Assembly: GCF_012971725.1 (NCBI RefSeq)
Contig: NZ_CP048833.1
Span: forward strand, 6,262,001 to 6,326,000
Length of the DNA: 64,000 nt
Reading direction: 5' to 3'
Source of the DNA: Pseudomonas multiresinivorans
Lineage (GTDB): Bacteria > Pseudomonadota > Gammaproteobacteria > Pseudomonadales > Pseudomonadaceae
Shown here: positions 17,398 to 25,316 of the stretch, one piece after another
How positions within the stretch are numbered: the stretch's first letter is position 1
How the letters are laid out: every line of letters starts with the position of its first letter
Made by a program: the position numbers and the translations under genes
Notes under the pieces: generated by a model
Told to the model about the DNA's origin: nothing
Database searches by the model: none
What the model saw: only the letters and a program-made list of their open reading frames with translations

Positions 17398-17451
17398 CAA
17401 ACAGCTAAAAATTACGCCAAAAGCGCAATTCATTTAACTTCCGAGGCTTTC

Positions 17452-17931
17452 ATGGACAAGCTGGACCGCTACGACCTGCGAATTCTTGCCGAACTGCAAC
17501 GCGACGCACGCATCTCCAACCAGGAGCTGGCCGAACGCATCGGCCTGTCGCCCTCCCCCTGCTCGCGGCGGGTCAAGCAGCTCGAGGACGATGGCTACAT
17601 CGTCCGCCAGGTCGCCCTGCTGGACAGCAAGAAGCTCGGCCTGAGCCTCACCGCCTTCGTGCTGATCGGCATGGACCGGCACACCCCGGAGCGTTTCGAG
17701 CACTTCCAGCAGATCATCGGCAAGTGCCCCGAGGTGCTGGAATGCAGCCTGGTGACCGGGATGGACGCGGATTACCAGCTCAAGGTGATGGTGCCGGACA
17801 TGGAGCACTACCAGCACTTTCTGCTCGGCACCGTGACCCGCATCGAAGGGGTGACCAGCGTGCGCTCGAGCTTCGTGCTGCGCAACGTACTGGCCAGCAC
17901 CGAATTACCGCTGGACCACCTGCGTATCTGA
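17452..17931 (+). CDS. Lrp/AsnC family transcriptional regulator
   Basis: A DNA-binding regulator of 159 residues starting MDKLDRYDLRILAELQRDAR. The helix-turn-helix is ISNQELAERIGLSPSPCSRRVKQLE (about residues 20-44). An RAM/AsnC effector domain follows with VTGMDADYQLKVMVPDMEHYQHFL. The gene sits where PAO1 carries an Lrp-type gene (PA3965, from memory). Amino-acid sensing is the family role; targets are unknown. Confidence 0.9.
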   Translation: MDKLDRYDLRILAELQRDARISNQELAERIGLSPSPCSRRVKQLEDDGYIVRQVALLDSKKLGLSLTAFVLIGMDRHTPERFEHFQQIIGKCPEVLECSLVTGMDADYQLKVMVPDMEHYQHFLLGTVTRIEGVTSVRSSFVLRNVLASTELPLDHLRI

Positions 17932-17941
17932 TCGTCTTTCT

Positions 17942-18033
17942 GTAGGACCGAGGGGGGCGCCTAGCCCTTGCTCGCGAACGGAGCCTGCCGGGCACGCCGG
18001 TGCCGTGCGGTTCGCGAGCAAGCTCGCTCCTAC
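17942..18033. repeat. Degenerate REP pair (class A)
   Basis: The right arm CGAGCAAGCTCGCTCCTAC is intact. The left arm is broken by GGGGGGCGCCTAGC-like sequence between GTAGGACCGA and TTGCTCGCGAA. Confidence 0.8.
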
Positions 18034-18181
18034 AACTTGTGCCCCTGCGACACAGCAGCGCACCCCGCCTCCCGCCGAACGAAATCGATACCGGAGATTT
18101 CCCCGCCAGCCGGGCCGCGGCGCGAACTTTCGCGGCATTGCGTCCGTCGCGCAGGAGGAACTGTTCAATTTATGAACGGCT

Positions 18182-18211
18182 CTGAACGACAAAGCACCGC
18201 ATGCGTATAAT
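18182..18211 (+). promoter_or_regulatory. Promoter candidate for the DUF2788 gene
   Basis: A perfect -10 TATAAT at 18206-18211 within GCGTATAATGCGC, with a weak -35 (CTGAAC at 18182) 18 bases upstream. The gene starts 72 bases later. Confidence 0.55.
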
Positions 18212-18282
18212 GCGCGCCTTCTCCACCACCACCCTCAGTCCCGGCGCCCCACGAGACACATCCGTACCGGGCAGGAGCAGCA

Positions 18283-18486
18283 ATGAACGAAAGTTTCGAA
18301 GACTGGATGATGTATGGCCTGGTGACCGGCCTGATCCTGTTCATGGCCTTCATCGTCTGGGACCTCGCCAAGAAGTCCAAGGCCGGCCGCATGGGCACCA
18401 TGGTGCTGTTCTTCGCACTGGGCCTGGGCGTACTCGGCTTCCTGATCAAGTCCGTGGTCGTCGCCGGACTCGAAGGCGGCTTCTGA
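18283..18486 (+). CDS. DUF2788 family small membrane protein
   Basis: A 67-residue protein with two hydrophobic helices (YGLVTGLILFMAFIVWDLA and MVLFFALGLGVLGFLIK) joined by the basic loop KKSKAGRMG. The start MNESFEDWM has CAGGAG about 6 bases upstream. It matches the DUF2788 family, which has no known function. A clear TATAAT lies upstream. Confidence 0.85.
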   Translation: MNESFEDWMMYGLVTGLILFMAFIVWDLAKKSKAGRMGTMVLFFALGLGVLGFLIKSVVVAGLEGGF

Positions 18487-18507
18487 CGCCCGCCTCGCCC
18501 CGGACTG

Positions 18508-19134
18508 TCAGAGTTCGGGGCTGACTTCCCGCCACTCTCCCGGCTGCAGCCCATCCAGCTGCCACGGCCCGATGCGCACGCGCACCAGGCGCAGCGTGGG
18601 CAGGCCGACTGCCGCCGTCATCCGCCGTACCTGGCGGTTTCGACCCTCGCGGATCACCAACTCCAGCCACGCCGTGGGCACCGACTTGCGGAAGCGCACC
18701 GGCGGGTCGCGCTCCCACAACTGCGGTTCTTCCAGCCGCCGGGCCTCGGCCGGCAAGGTCGGGCCGTCGTTGAGCTGCACGCCCTTGCGCAGTTGTTCCA
18801 GTTGCTCGTCGCTCGGCTCGCCTTCCACCTGCACCCAGTACGTTTTCGGCAGCTTGTGCTTCGGGTCGGCGATCCGCGCCTGCAGGCGGCCGTCGTTGGT
18901 CAGCAGCAACAGGCCTTCGCTGTCGCGGTCCAGGCGCCCGGCCGGATAGACGCCCGGCACATCGACAAAATCCTTCAGCGTTGCGCGGCCGTCGCTGTCG
19001 TTGAACTGCGTCAGCACGTCGAACGGCTTGTTCAGCAGGATGAGCTTCGGTTGCGCCGGCGGCGCCTTGGCCACGCGACGGGGCGCAGGACGAGGAGCGG
19101 GACGGCGATTGGCGGGGCGCGGAGGACGGGGCAT
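18508..19134 (-). CDS. rluE: 23S rRNA pseudouridine synthase, RluE family
   Basis: A 208-residue RsuA/RluE-type pseudouridine synthase. The catalytic motif is GRLDRDSEGLLLLTNDG (about residues 67-83, with the Asp of GRLDRDS as nucleophile). It continues with KTYWVQVEGEP and the family motif IREGRNRQVRRM. A basic Arg/Pro-rich N-terminus of about 28 residues replaces an S4 domain, as in RluE. Expected to modify U2457-type sites in helix 89 of 23S rRNA. Confidence 0.9.
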   Translation of the reverse strand: MPRPPRPANRRPAPRPAPRRVAKAPPAQPKLILLNKPFDVLTQFNDSDGRATLKDFVDVPGVYPAGRLDRDSEGLLLLTNDGRLQARIADPKHKLPKTYWVQVEGEPSDEQLEQLRKGVQLNDGPTLPAEARRLEEPQLWERDPPVRFRKSVPTAWLELVIREGRNRQVRRMTAAVGLPTLRLVRVRIGPWQLDGLQPGEWREVSPEL

Positions 19135-19226
19135 GGCGAAAAGACTGGTAACCGAGGTTGGGGGGTACGGCGAATGCCCGGCATGCTAGGTTGTGCCGAG
19201 TACTCATCGCAAGAGCACGCACGAGC

Positions 19227-20279
19227 ATGCCCATGAGCCACCCCACCTGGCTGATCACCTTGCAGAATCTCAGCGGCCGCCTCGGCGCCCGCTATCGCGG
19301 CCCGCAGACCGCGCATTTCGACGGCACCCGCTTTCATAACCTCGACCGCCAACCGCACAACGGCCTGCGCGCCTTCCTCAAATGGCAACGCGAACGCGGC
19401 CGCAAGCAGGAGTGGATTGCCCAGCCCGGCCCCAACGCCCGCCCGGAGACGCCGGCCCGCGTCGAAGGCGACGAACTGCGCGTCACCTACATCAACCACG
19501 CCACCCTGCTGATCCAGCATCGCGGCCTGAACATCCTCACCGATCCGCTCTGGTGCCAGCGCACCAGCCCGTTCAGCTTCGTCGGCCCCAAGCGCGTGCA
19601 CCCGCCGGGCCTGGCGCTGGACGAGCTGCCGCCGATCAACCTGATTCTGGTCAGCCACAACCACTACGACCACCTGGATATCCACAGCCTGCGCGAGCTG
19701 GCCCGGCGCTTCCCGTCCGCAAAAGTGGTGACCGGCCTGGGCAACGGCGAGCTGATCCGCGCCTGCGGCTTCACTGACATCGACGAGCTGGACTGGTGGC
19801 AGAGCCTGCCGATGCCCGAGGGCATGCTGCTCACCGGCGTGCCGGCGCAACACTGGTCGGCGCGCTCGCGGCGCGATACCAACCGCACGCTGTGGATGGG
19901 CTTCGTGCTGGAATCGCCGGATGGCCCGTTGCTGTTCCCCGGCGATACCGGCCTGGGCGAGGAGTTCGGCCTGATGCACGAGCGCTTCGGTCCCATGCGC
20001 TTCGCTGCCCTGCCCATCGGCGCCTACGAGCCGCGCTGGTTCATGCGCCACCACCACATGAACCCGGATGACGCGGTGCAGGCACACCAGCATCTCGACT
20101 CGCAGTGCAGCATGGCGATCCATTTCGGCACCTTCCGCCTGAGCGACGAAGGGCAGTTCACGCCGGTCAGCGACCTGGCCAAGTCCCTGGAGCAGCGCGG
20201 CGTGGCCGCGGAGCGTTTCCGGGCGCCAAAGCCGGGAGAGCAGTGGCTGGTGCCGCCGATGCCGGATGTCTCCTTGTAG
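19227..20279 (+). CDS. Metallo-beta-lactamase-fold hydrolase (NAPE-PLD/UlaG-like)
   Basis: A protein of 350 residues starting MPMSHPTW. The metal-binding motif is SHNHYDHLD (143-151). Further ligands are expected in GVPAQHWSAR, FPGDTGLG and the late MAIHFGTFRLSDE. N-terminal features (RFHNLD, FLKWQRERG) match the NAPE-PLD-like/YwfE-type MBL group. Substrate unknown, possibly a phospholipid or other phosphodiester. The stop codon TAG (20277-20279) is the first TAG of the REP that follows, so the REP insertion may define the C-terminus (...MPDVSL). Confidence 0.87.
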   Translation: MPMSHPTWLITLQNLSGRLGARYRGPQTAHFDGTRFHNLDRQPHNGLRAFLKWQRERGRKQEWIAQPGPNARPETPARVEGDELRVTYINHATLLIQHRGLNILTDPLWCQRTSPFSFVGPKRVHPPGLALDELPPINLILVSHNHYDHLDIHSLRELARRFPSAKVVTGLGNGELIRACGFTDIDELDWWQSLPMPEGMLLTGVPAQHWSARSRRDTNRTLWMGFVLESPDGPLLFPGDTGLGEEFGLMHERFGPMRFAALPIGAYEPRWFMRHHHMNPDDAVQAHQHLDSQCSMAIHFGTFRLSDEGQFTPVSDLAKSLEQRGVAAERFRAPKPGEQWLVPPMPDVSL

Positions 20280-20352
20280 GAGCGAGCTTGCTCGCGAATG
20301 CGCTTCCCGGCAGCTGTGGTGCTGGGCGATTCGCGAGCAAGCTCGCTCCTAC
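20276..20352. repeat. REP pair (class A) supplying the upstream gene's stop
   Basis: GTAGGAGCGAGCTTGCTCG and its mirror end at 20352. The first TAG of the element is the in-frame stop of the MBL-fold gene. Confidence 0.95.
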
Positions 20353-20404
20353 AGAAAGCCGGGCGTAACGCCCCCCACGAAAGCGCGCGGCGGTTGCCTC
20401 TGGG

Positions 20405-20427
20405 CAGGAGCGGACTCCGTCCGCGAT
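20405..20427. repeat. Single REP (class B)
   Basis: CAGGAGCGGACTCCGTCCGC followed by GAT is one class B REP with no matching partner. It lies downstream of the convergent SEC-C gene. Confidence 0.75.
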
Positions 20428-20490
20428 AGGTTGGCACCCGTGCCAGTGTCTCAAAAAGTCGCCAGCAGCTCGCTCCCACGAAGAGCAGTC

Positions 20491-21054
20491 TCAGTTCTCG
20501 CGAACCCGCTTGCTGCAGCAATTGCGATAGCGCTTGCCGCTGTTGCACGGGCACGGCTTGTCGCCGCTGCCGCCCAGCTCCAGCCAGCTTTCCAGCCGTT
20601 GGCGCATGGACTCGCGAACCTCCCGGCGCTCGTCATCCATCTGCGGTTTGCTCAACTCGCGGCTGAGCCAGAGGTAGTCCTCCAGCAGCTCGTCACGCTC
20701 CAGCGCATGCAGCTGTTCGGCCAGCGGTACACCTTCGTAACGGCGCTTCGGGTCGGGCAGGAAGGCGATGGCCTCGCCGCCCGGCAGCACGTTCCACAGG
20801 CGGCCCTGGGCATCGCGCCAGCAGGCGCTGAAGCCGGCACGCAAGGCCAGGCCCGGCCACTCCTCCAGGCACCAGCCGTCTACCCGTTCCCCACCGAGGC
20901 CTTCCACCGCCTTGCCCACGGAGAACCAGGGTTCACCGGCGATGCTGTCAGGCAGCGGAAGCGGCGCGGCGACTTCGGGCGTGCCGTTTTCCACCAGGCG
21001 GCGGGCGAAGCGGCGCAAGGGGTTGGTCAGGTGCGAGGGGGCGCGGAAGGGCAT
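20491..21054 (-). CDS. SEC-C motif protein
   Basis: A 187-residue soluble protein starting MPFRAPSHLTNPL. The only recognised motif is the C-terminal zinc-binding SEC-C element PCPCNSGKRYRNCC (about 170-183), as found at the end of SecA and in YchJ/YecA-like proteins. The body (EGLGGERVDGWCLEEWPGL, RDAQGRLWNVLPGGEAIAFLPD) matches no family I know. A longer start at 21081 is possible but less likely. Confidence 0.75.
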   Translation of the reverse strand: MPFRAPSHLTNPLRRFARRLVENGTPEVAAPLPLPDSIAGEPWFSVGKAVEGLGGERVDGWCLEEWPGLALRAGFSACWRDAQGRLWNVLPGGEAIAFLPDPKRRYEGVPLAEQLHALERDELLEDYLWLSRELSKPQMDDERREVRESMRQRLESWLELGGSGDKPCPCNSGKRYRNCCSKRVREN

Positions 21055-21170
21055 GCAATCACCAGCAGAAGAGGTCGGCAAAGGTCCGACCGGAGGGTCG
21101 CGCCACGGTTCCCCGTGGCGCGGGAGGCGAGCATTCTAGGCCCGCCTCGGGCTGCGTCAACGCGGGCGGT

Positions 21171-21947
21171 TCAGTAGCTGCGCGTGGAGATGGGCTTGGC
21201 CTCGGCGCCCAACTCGCGCAGCAGATCATCGAGCAACGACGAAGCCCCGAAGCGCAGATGCTCCGGGGTGATCCAGCCAGCGCCGAAACGCTCCTCCACC
21301 AGCGCCCGGTAGCCCTGCGCATCGGCCAGCGTGCGCAGCCCGCCGGAGACTTTCAGGCCGACCTTGCCACCCTCTTCCTCGATGGTTTCAAGCATCACCC
21401 GCACGGCATCCGGCGTGGCATTCACCGCCGTCTTGCCGGTACTGGTCTTAAGGAAGTCGGCGCCGCCAGCGATGGCTTCGCGACAGGCCGTGCGGATCAG
21501 TTCCGGATCGTCCAGTTCGCCGGTCTCCAGGATCACCTTGAGCCGGTGGTACGGCCCGCACAGCGTCTTGCAGGTACGGATCAGTTCCACCGCGCCGGTT
21601 GGCTCGCCGGCCTTGAGCTTACGCCACGGATAGACTAGGTCGATCTCGTCCGCGCCTTCGGCGAGGGTCTTGCGTACCTCCTCCACGACATCGGCCAGCG
21701 GAGCGTTGCCAGCGGGGAAGTTGCACACGCTGGCGACCTTCACGCTGCGTCCGCCCAAGGTGTTGAGCGTGCGGCGCGCCACGTGCACCAGCTTCGGCGA
21801 AACACACACTGCCGCCACGTCGCCGTAGGGCGTCAGCGCGCGGCGACAGAGGTCCACAGTGCTTTGCAGGTCATCGCCGGCGTTCAGCGAAGTCAGGTCG
21901 AGCAGGGCGAGCACGCGGCCCGCCGGGGTCTTGCGAGGATCGGTCAT
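21171..21947 (-). CDS. deoC: Deoxyribose-phosphate aldolase
   Basis: A class I aldolase that cleaves 2-deoxyribose-5-phosphate to glyceraldehyde-3-phosphate and acetaldehyde in deoxynucleoside breakdown. It has 258 residues from the ATG at 21947 (GGAGAG 8 bases upstream), close to the E. coli type. The Schiff-base lysine lies in DFLKTSTGKTAVNATPD. EIDLVYPWRKL and LKVILETGEL are further family stretches. It shares its strand with amn, another nucleotide-salvage enzyme, although a palindromic repeat lies between them. Confidence 0.93.
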   Translation of the reverse strand: MTDPRKTPAGRVLALLDLTSLNAGDDLQSTVDLCRRALTPYGDVAAVCVSPKLVHVARRTLNTLGGRSVKVASVCNFPAGNAPLADVVEEVRKTLAEGADEIDLVYPWRKLKAGEPTGAVELIRTCKTLCGPYHRLKVILETGELDDPELIRTACREAIAGGADFLKTSTGKTAVNATPDAVRVMLETIEEEGGKVGLKVSGGLRTLADAQGYRALVEERFGAGWITPEHLRFGASSLLDDLLRELGAEAKPISTRSY

Positions 21948-21980
21948 CGGCAACACTCTCCATCGGCTTTCTTCAGCACC

Positions 21981-22016
21981 GTAGGGCGGATAACGCTGGC
22001 GCGTTATGCGCCCTAC
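21981..22016. repeat. Palindromic repeat (GTAGGGCGGATAACGC type)
   Basis: GTAGGGCGGATAACGC-TGGC-GCGTTATGCGCCCTAC, a near-perfect palindrome of a third repeat class, between amn and deoC. It may act as an mRNA stem between the two genes. Confidence 0.85.
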
Positions 22017-22083
22017 GCTGCTTCCTTGATGCAGCTGAGGCGACCACCATCCCCCCGGCAGGCGCTCCGCGCCCTGTCGCAGA

Positions 22084-23559
22084 TCAGCGGAACGGCGGCT
22101 CGTCGAAACTGCGCAGCTTGCGCGAGTGCAGCGAGTTGAGCTGGGTGCGCAGCAGGTCGACGGCGGCGATGCCGATGGACAGGTGCTGGCTCACCGCGCG
22201 CTGGTAGAACGCCGTGGCGGCACCGGGCAGCTTGATCTCGCTGTGCAGCGGCTTGTCCGAGACGCACAGCAGCGTGCCGTAGGGCACCCGCAGGCGGTAG
22301 CCCTGGGCGGCGATGGTGCCGCTTTCCATGTCCACCGCAATCGCCCGCGCCAGGTTGATCAGCGGGCGCTCCTGGGCCCAGTGCAGCTCCCAGTTGCGGT
22401 CGTCGTAAGTAAGCACGGTGCCCGTGCGCAGGCGGCGCTTGAGCTGGTCGCCGCGTTCGCCGGTGACCAACGCGGCGGCTTCTTGCAGCGCCAGCTGCAC
22501 TTCGGCCAGCGCCGGAATCGGGATGTGCGGCGGCAGCACGCGGTCGAGAATGCCGTCGCGGCGCATGTAGGCGTGGGCCAGCACGTAGTCGCCAATGGTC
22601 TGCGACTGCCGCAGGCCTCCGCAGTGGCCGACCATCAGCCAGCAGTGCGGTCGCAGCACGGCGAGGTGGTCGGTGATGTTCTTCGCGTTGGACGGGCCGA
22701 CACCGATGTTCACCAGGGTCACGCCGTCGCCATCCTCGGCGATCAGGTGGTAAGCCGGCATCTGGAAGCGATGCCACTCGACGCTGGCGACGATGGCATT
22801 GGCCTCGCCGGCATCAAGGCCGCGCTCGATGATCACATTGCCCGGCAACACCATGCGCACGAAGCGCGGGTCATCGCGCAGGCGCTCCAGGCCCAGGTGG
22901 ATGAACTGGTCGACGTAGCGGTGGTAGTTGGTCAGCAGGATCCACGGCTGCACATGGCGCCAGTCGCTGCCGGTGTAATGCACCATGCGGCGCAGGGAGA
23001 AGTCGGTACGCGCGGCGTCGAACAGCGCCAGCGGCATCGGGTCGGCGTTCTCCCATTCGTACAGGCCGTCAGCCACGCCATCGGAAGTGGCCGACAGGTC
23101 GGTGCTGGGGAAAACCCGCGCCAGCTCGGCGGCGGTCACGCCGGAGCCGCCCAGCTCGTCGCCGCTCTCCACCACGTAGGGGTAAGGAATGTTCTGCTGG
23201 CTGACACCGACTTCCACGCGCACGGTGAAATCTTCCATCAGCGGGCGTAGCTGCTCGAGCAGGTATTTGCGGAAGGCCTTGGGCTGGGTGATGGTCACCG
23301 CGTAAGTGCCGGGCACCTGGACCTTGGCGTAGGCGCGGGTGGTGGATGGCACTTCGCCCTGGCACAGGTAGGTCACCCGCAGCAGCGGGTAGCGGAATTG
23401 TTCGCGCTGCTGCGCGTCGGGAACTTCGCGGTCCTTCAGGTACCGCTTGAGCGCCTGGTTCAGGGCGCCGGTGGCGCGCTCGTGGAGCACGGCCAGTTGA
23501 TCGACGGCCTCTTCGGCGGTCTGCGCGACGAAGAACTCGTCGCCAGTCGTAAGACTCAT
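22084..23559 (-). CDS. amn: AMP nucleosidase
   Basis: Cleaves AMP to adenine and ribose-5-phosphate. It has 491 residues from MSLTTGDEFF at 23559; a second ATG three codons upstream abuts its AGG and is less suitable. The N-terminal AMP-nucleosidase domain covers about residues 10-170. A phosphorylase-fold catalytic domain follows with GVGPSNAKNITDHLAVLRP, MVGHCGGLRQSQTIGDYVLA and AVDMESGTIAAQGYR. Length and motifs match E. coli Amn. It sits where PAO1 has PA3970 (from memory). Confidence 0.95.
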   Translation of the reverse strand: MSLTTGDEFFVAQTAEEAVDQLAVLHERATGALNQALKRYLKDREVPDAQQREQFRYPLLRVTYLCQGEVPSTTRAYAKVQVPGTYAVTITQPKAFRKYLLEQLRPLMEDFTVRVEVGVSQQNIPYPYVVESGDELGGSGVTAAELARVFPSTDLSATSDGVADGLYEWENADPMPLALFDAARTDFSLRRMVHYTGSDWRHVQPWILLTNYHRYVDQFIHLGLERLRDDPRFVRMVLPGNVIIERGLDAGEANAIVASVEWHRFQMPAYHLIAEDGDGVTLVNIGVGPSNAKNITDHLAVLRPHCWLMVGHCGGLRQSQTIGDYVLAHAYMRRDGILDRVLPPHIPIPALAEVQLALQEAAALVTGERGDQLKRRLRTGTVLTYDDRNWELHWAQERPLINLARAIAVDMESGTIAAQGYRLRVPYGTLLCVSDKPLHSEIKLPGAATAFYQRAVSQHLSIGIAAVDLLRTQLNSLHSRKLRSFDEPPFR

Positions 23560-24082
23560 GGTGGGCATCCTGTCTGAACGATCAGCTCCATCTTGCCTGC
23601 TTCCGTCACAGAAAGGGATGACAGATTGAACACCGGCAGGACGAGCGGAAGGGTTGAAGAAAGCCTATGACAGAATCAATGCCCGCGAGTGCGGATGACA
23701 GCCCGAATTACCAGGCGGACTTCCGTTTTCGTATATCGCGTGTCGGGGCGTCCCAAGCTGCCGGAAGCGTCTTGTTTATCGAGGTGCCGCCGTTAGATTG
23801 GCCGCGCTGCGGTCAATCCCGCAGCCGGGTTTGACGGCCTGACAATTTTTGGACGCACTTGCGTCTTGCGATGAGTGTGAAGGTGGCGAGCACCTTTACA
23901 TACCATTGTGCATCTGCATTTCATGCAGTCACGCTCAATGGCCGGTCGCGCAGGGAGGCCCATTCTCTGGATGGGTCTGCCGGTTTGTCCAAATGCCGGT
24001 CCGTCAACCCCGCGCGATCTGCCACCCTTCGATTGACGGCGGCGGGGGCAGGTACCTTCACTCAATTTGGACTGGTACCTCA
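23560..24082. other. 523-base gap upstream of amn and of the BRO-N gene
   Basis: It holds no convincing gene on either strand. The left part is the amn promoter region. The right end carries AGGTACC-N17-GGTACCT (24050-24080) two bases before the BRO-N start. Local composition is less GC-rich (for example GACAATTTTTGG at about 23840), which fits a junction with accessory DNA. Confidence 0.6.
24050..24080 (+). promoter_or_regulatory. Inverted repeat at the start of the BRO-N gene
   Basis: Seven-base perfect arms AGGTACC and GGTACCT with a 17-base spacer end two bases before the ATG. The position suits an autoregulatory operator. No ribosome site is visible between it and the ATG. Confidence 0.45.
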
Positions 24083-24589
24083 ATGAATAACGAAGTTCTC
24101 AACGCAACTGTGTTCATGCGCCATCAGCGCCCGCTTCGCGCCCTGATGCTGGAAGATCAACCCTGGTTCGCCGCCCGTGACCTGGGCGGCCTGATGAGCT
24201 GCCAGGCCGAACACTTCACCCAGCATCGCCTCGACGCCGACCTGCGCCGCCAGGTACGCCTTCAAACCCAAAGTGGCGAGGAAGAGACCTGGCTGGTCAG
24301 CGAAGCCGGCTTCTTCACCCTGCTCACCCGCTACCGCCACGCGGAAAACCGCAGCCTACGGCAGTGGGTAACCCAGGAAGTCATCCCCGCCCTGCGCGGC
24401 CCCACCCTCCCCGTCCAGCACCCACGCCGCTCCCTGCTGCGCTGGGAAAGCCGTGACATCGCCCTGCTGGAGTGGAACGACCAACTGTGGGTCCGCTACA
24501 GCGATGTGCCGCAATTGCTCCAGCCCAAAACCGACACTATGCCCCGCACCGGCTGGTGGCGCTCGCTACGATCGCGAACGGGTATCTGA
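24083..24589 (+). CDS. BRO-N domain protein
   Basis: A 168-residue protein with an N-terminal BRO-N domain (about residues 10-110: FMRHQRPLRALMLEDQPWFAARDLGGLM, WLVSEAGFFTLLTRYRHAENRSLRQWV, TQEVIPALR). BRO-N is a DNA-binding domain of phage antirepressors and of many chromosomal proteins. The C-terminus (SLLRWESRDIALLEWNDQLWVRYSDV) has no phage KilA-C or ANT domain. No phage structural genes are nearby, so it is either a host-adapted regulator or a relic. It lies just upstream of hicAB on the same strand. Confidence 0.8.
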   Translation: MNNEVLNATVFMRHQRPLRALMLEDQPWFAARDLGGLMSCQAEHFTQHRLDADLRRQVRLQTQSGEEETWLVSEAGFFTLLTRYRHAENRSLRQWVTQEVIPALRGPTLPVQHPRRSLLRWESRDIALLEWNDQLWVRYSDVPQLLQPKTDTMPRTGWWRSLRSRTGI

Positions 24590-24598
24590 ACAAACATG

Positions 24599-24640
24599 CC
24601 TCCAGGGTTATTCAACTAACTTTAAATATAACCCTGGAGG
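24599..24640 (+). promoter_or_regulatory. Perfect 13-bp palindrome in the hicAB leader, overlapping a Shine-Dalgarno
   Basis: CCTCCAGGGTTAT (24599-24611) and ATAACCCTGGAGG (24628-24640) are perfect inverted arms with an AT-rich 16-base spacer. As DNA it may be the HicB operator. As RNA it would pair CCUCC with the GGAGG ribosome site (24636-24640) that precedes a six-codon ORF and hicA. Confidence 0.75.
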
Positions 24641-24647
24641 TATTAAA

Positions 24648-24668
24648 ATGATCATCAGCAAAGGATGA
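24648..24668 (+). CDS. Six-codon leader ORF before hicA (MIISKG)
   Basis: ATG ATC ATC AGC AAA GGA TGA, preceded by a perfect GGAGG 7 bases upstream. Its TGA lies 4 bases before the hicA GTG, so ribosomes ending here could restart at hicA. Whether it is translated is untested. Confidence 0.45.
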   Translation: MIISKG

Positions 24669-24672
24669 GGCC

Positions 24673-24855
24673 GTGCAGAACAGGGAGCTGATCAAGGAAC
24701 TGGAAGCAGCAGGATGGGCGCTTCAACGGATTACCGGCAGCCATCATGTCTTCACTCACCCCAACCGCTCTTACTCGGTTCCCGTTCCTCATCCGAAGAA
24801 GGACCTACCCATCGGCACGGTACGAAGCATCAGAAAGCGCGCCGGCCTGATTTGA
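24673..24855 (+). CDS. hicA: HicA family mRNA interferase toxin
   Basis: A 60-residue toxin of the type II HicAB system, double-stranded-RNA-binding-like fold. It begins at a GTG (QNRELIKELEAAGWALQR) and contains the catalytic His in RITGSHHVFTHPN, ending IGTVRSIRKRAGLI as in the family. It cleaves mRNA when free of HicB. The hicB start lies 23 bases after its stop. The start codon sits behind AAGGATGAGG. Confidence 0.92.
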   Translation: MQNRELIKELEAAGWALQRITGSHHVFTHPNRSYSVPVPHPKKDLPIGTVRSIRKRAGLI

Positions 24856-24878
24856 TTCGACGCATTCAGGAGGCTGAC

Positions 24879-25286
24879 ATGCAATACCCAATCGCCATCG
24901 AATGGGGCAACGACGAAACGGCCATCGGTATCCACATTCCGGACATTCCCGGAGCAGTCACTGCTGGCGACACCTACGAGGAGGCGTATGCAGCGGCCGT
25001 CGAAGTCGCGCACCTCATGCTCGAAGAGATTGCCGGAGCCGGCCAGGAAGTACCCTTTCCGAGCAGCGTCGCAGCGCACCGCAGCCATCCTGATTTCGAA
25101 GGAATGGGCTGGGGCCTGCTGGAAATCGATATCACCCCGTACCTGGGCAAGACCGAAAAGGTCAACGTCACCCTACCCGGCTACATCATCCAACGCATCG
25201 ACAACCATGTACGCCTGCACGGCGTAAAGAGTCGCTCTTCGTTCCTGGCGACTGCCGCACTGGAAAAACTCACCCGCGGCGCATGA
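24879..25286 (+). CDS. hicB: HicB family antitoxin
   Basis: A 135-residue antitoxin. The N-terminal degenerate RNase H-like domain (MQYPIAIEWGNDETAIGIHIPDIPG, TYEEAYAAAVEVAHLMLEE) binds HicA. The C-terminus is a ribbon-helix-helix-like DNA-binding domain (VNVTLPGYIIQRIDNHVRLHG, SRSSFLATAALEKL). CAGGAGG lies 6 bases upstream of the ATG. It probably represses the operon through the palindrome at 24599-24640. Confidence 0.92.
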   Translation: MQYPIAIEWGNDETAIGIHIPDIPGAVTAGDTYEEAYAAAVEVAHLMLEEIAGAGQEVPFPSSVAAHRSHPDFEGMGWGLLEIDITPYLGKTEKVNVTLPGYIIQRIDNHVRLHGVKSRSSFLATAALEKLTRGA

Positions 25287-25316
25287 CAGCTGTCAGCCAG
25301 GCGCCAGAGAAATCTC

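Larger units (their letters stand above)
17011..17451. other. Gap between the DUF6515-like gene and the Lrp gene
   Basis: A 441-base stretch with no long gene. It holds a strong minus-strand terminator (17136-17164), two short minus-strand open frames (17152-17205 and 17202-17378) and a 7-bp inverted repeat TTGCTCA-N13-TGAGCAA at 17371-17397 beside the Lrp gene. The part from 17011 to 17135 shows nothing beyond an upstream region for the DUF6515-like gene. Confidence 0.7.

Noticed and set aside
18160..18180. Possible LexA box (GTTCAATTTATGAAC) upstream of the DUF2788 gene
   Set aside because: It lacks the CTG-N10-CAG core; only a short chance-like palindrome remains.
23793..24083. A 96-codon minus-strand frame in the amn/BRO-N gap
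   Set aside because: Composition is not protein-like and no start signal is seen.
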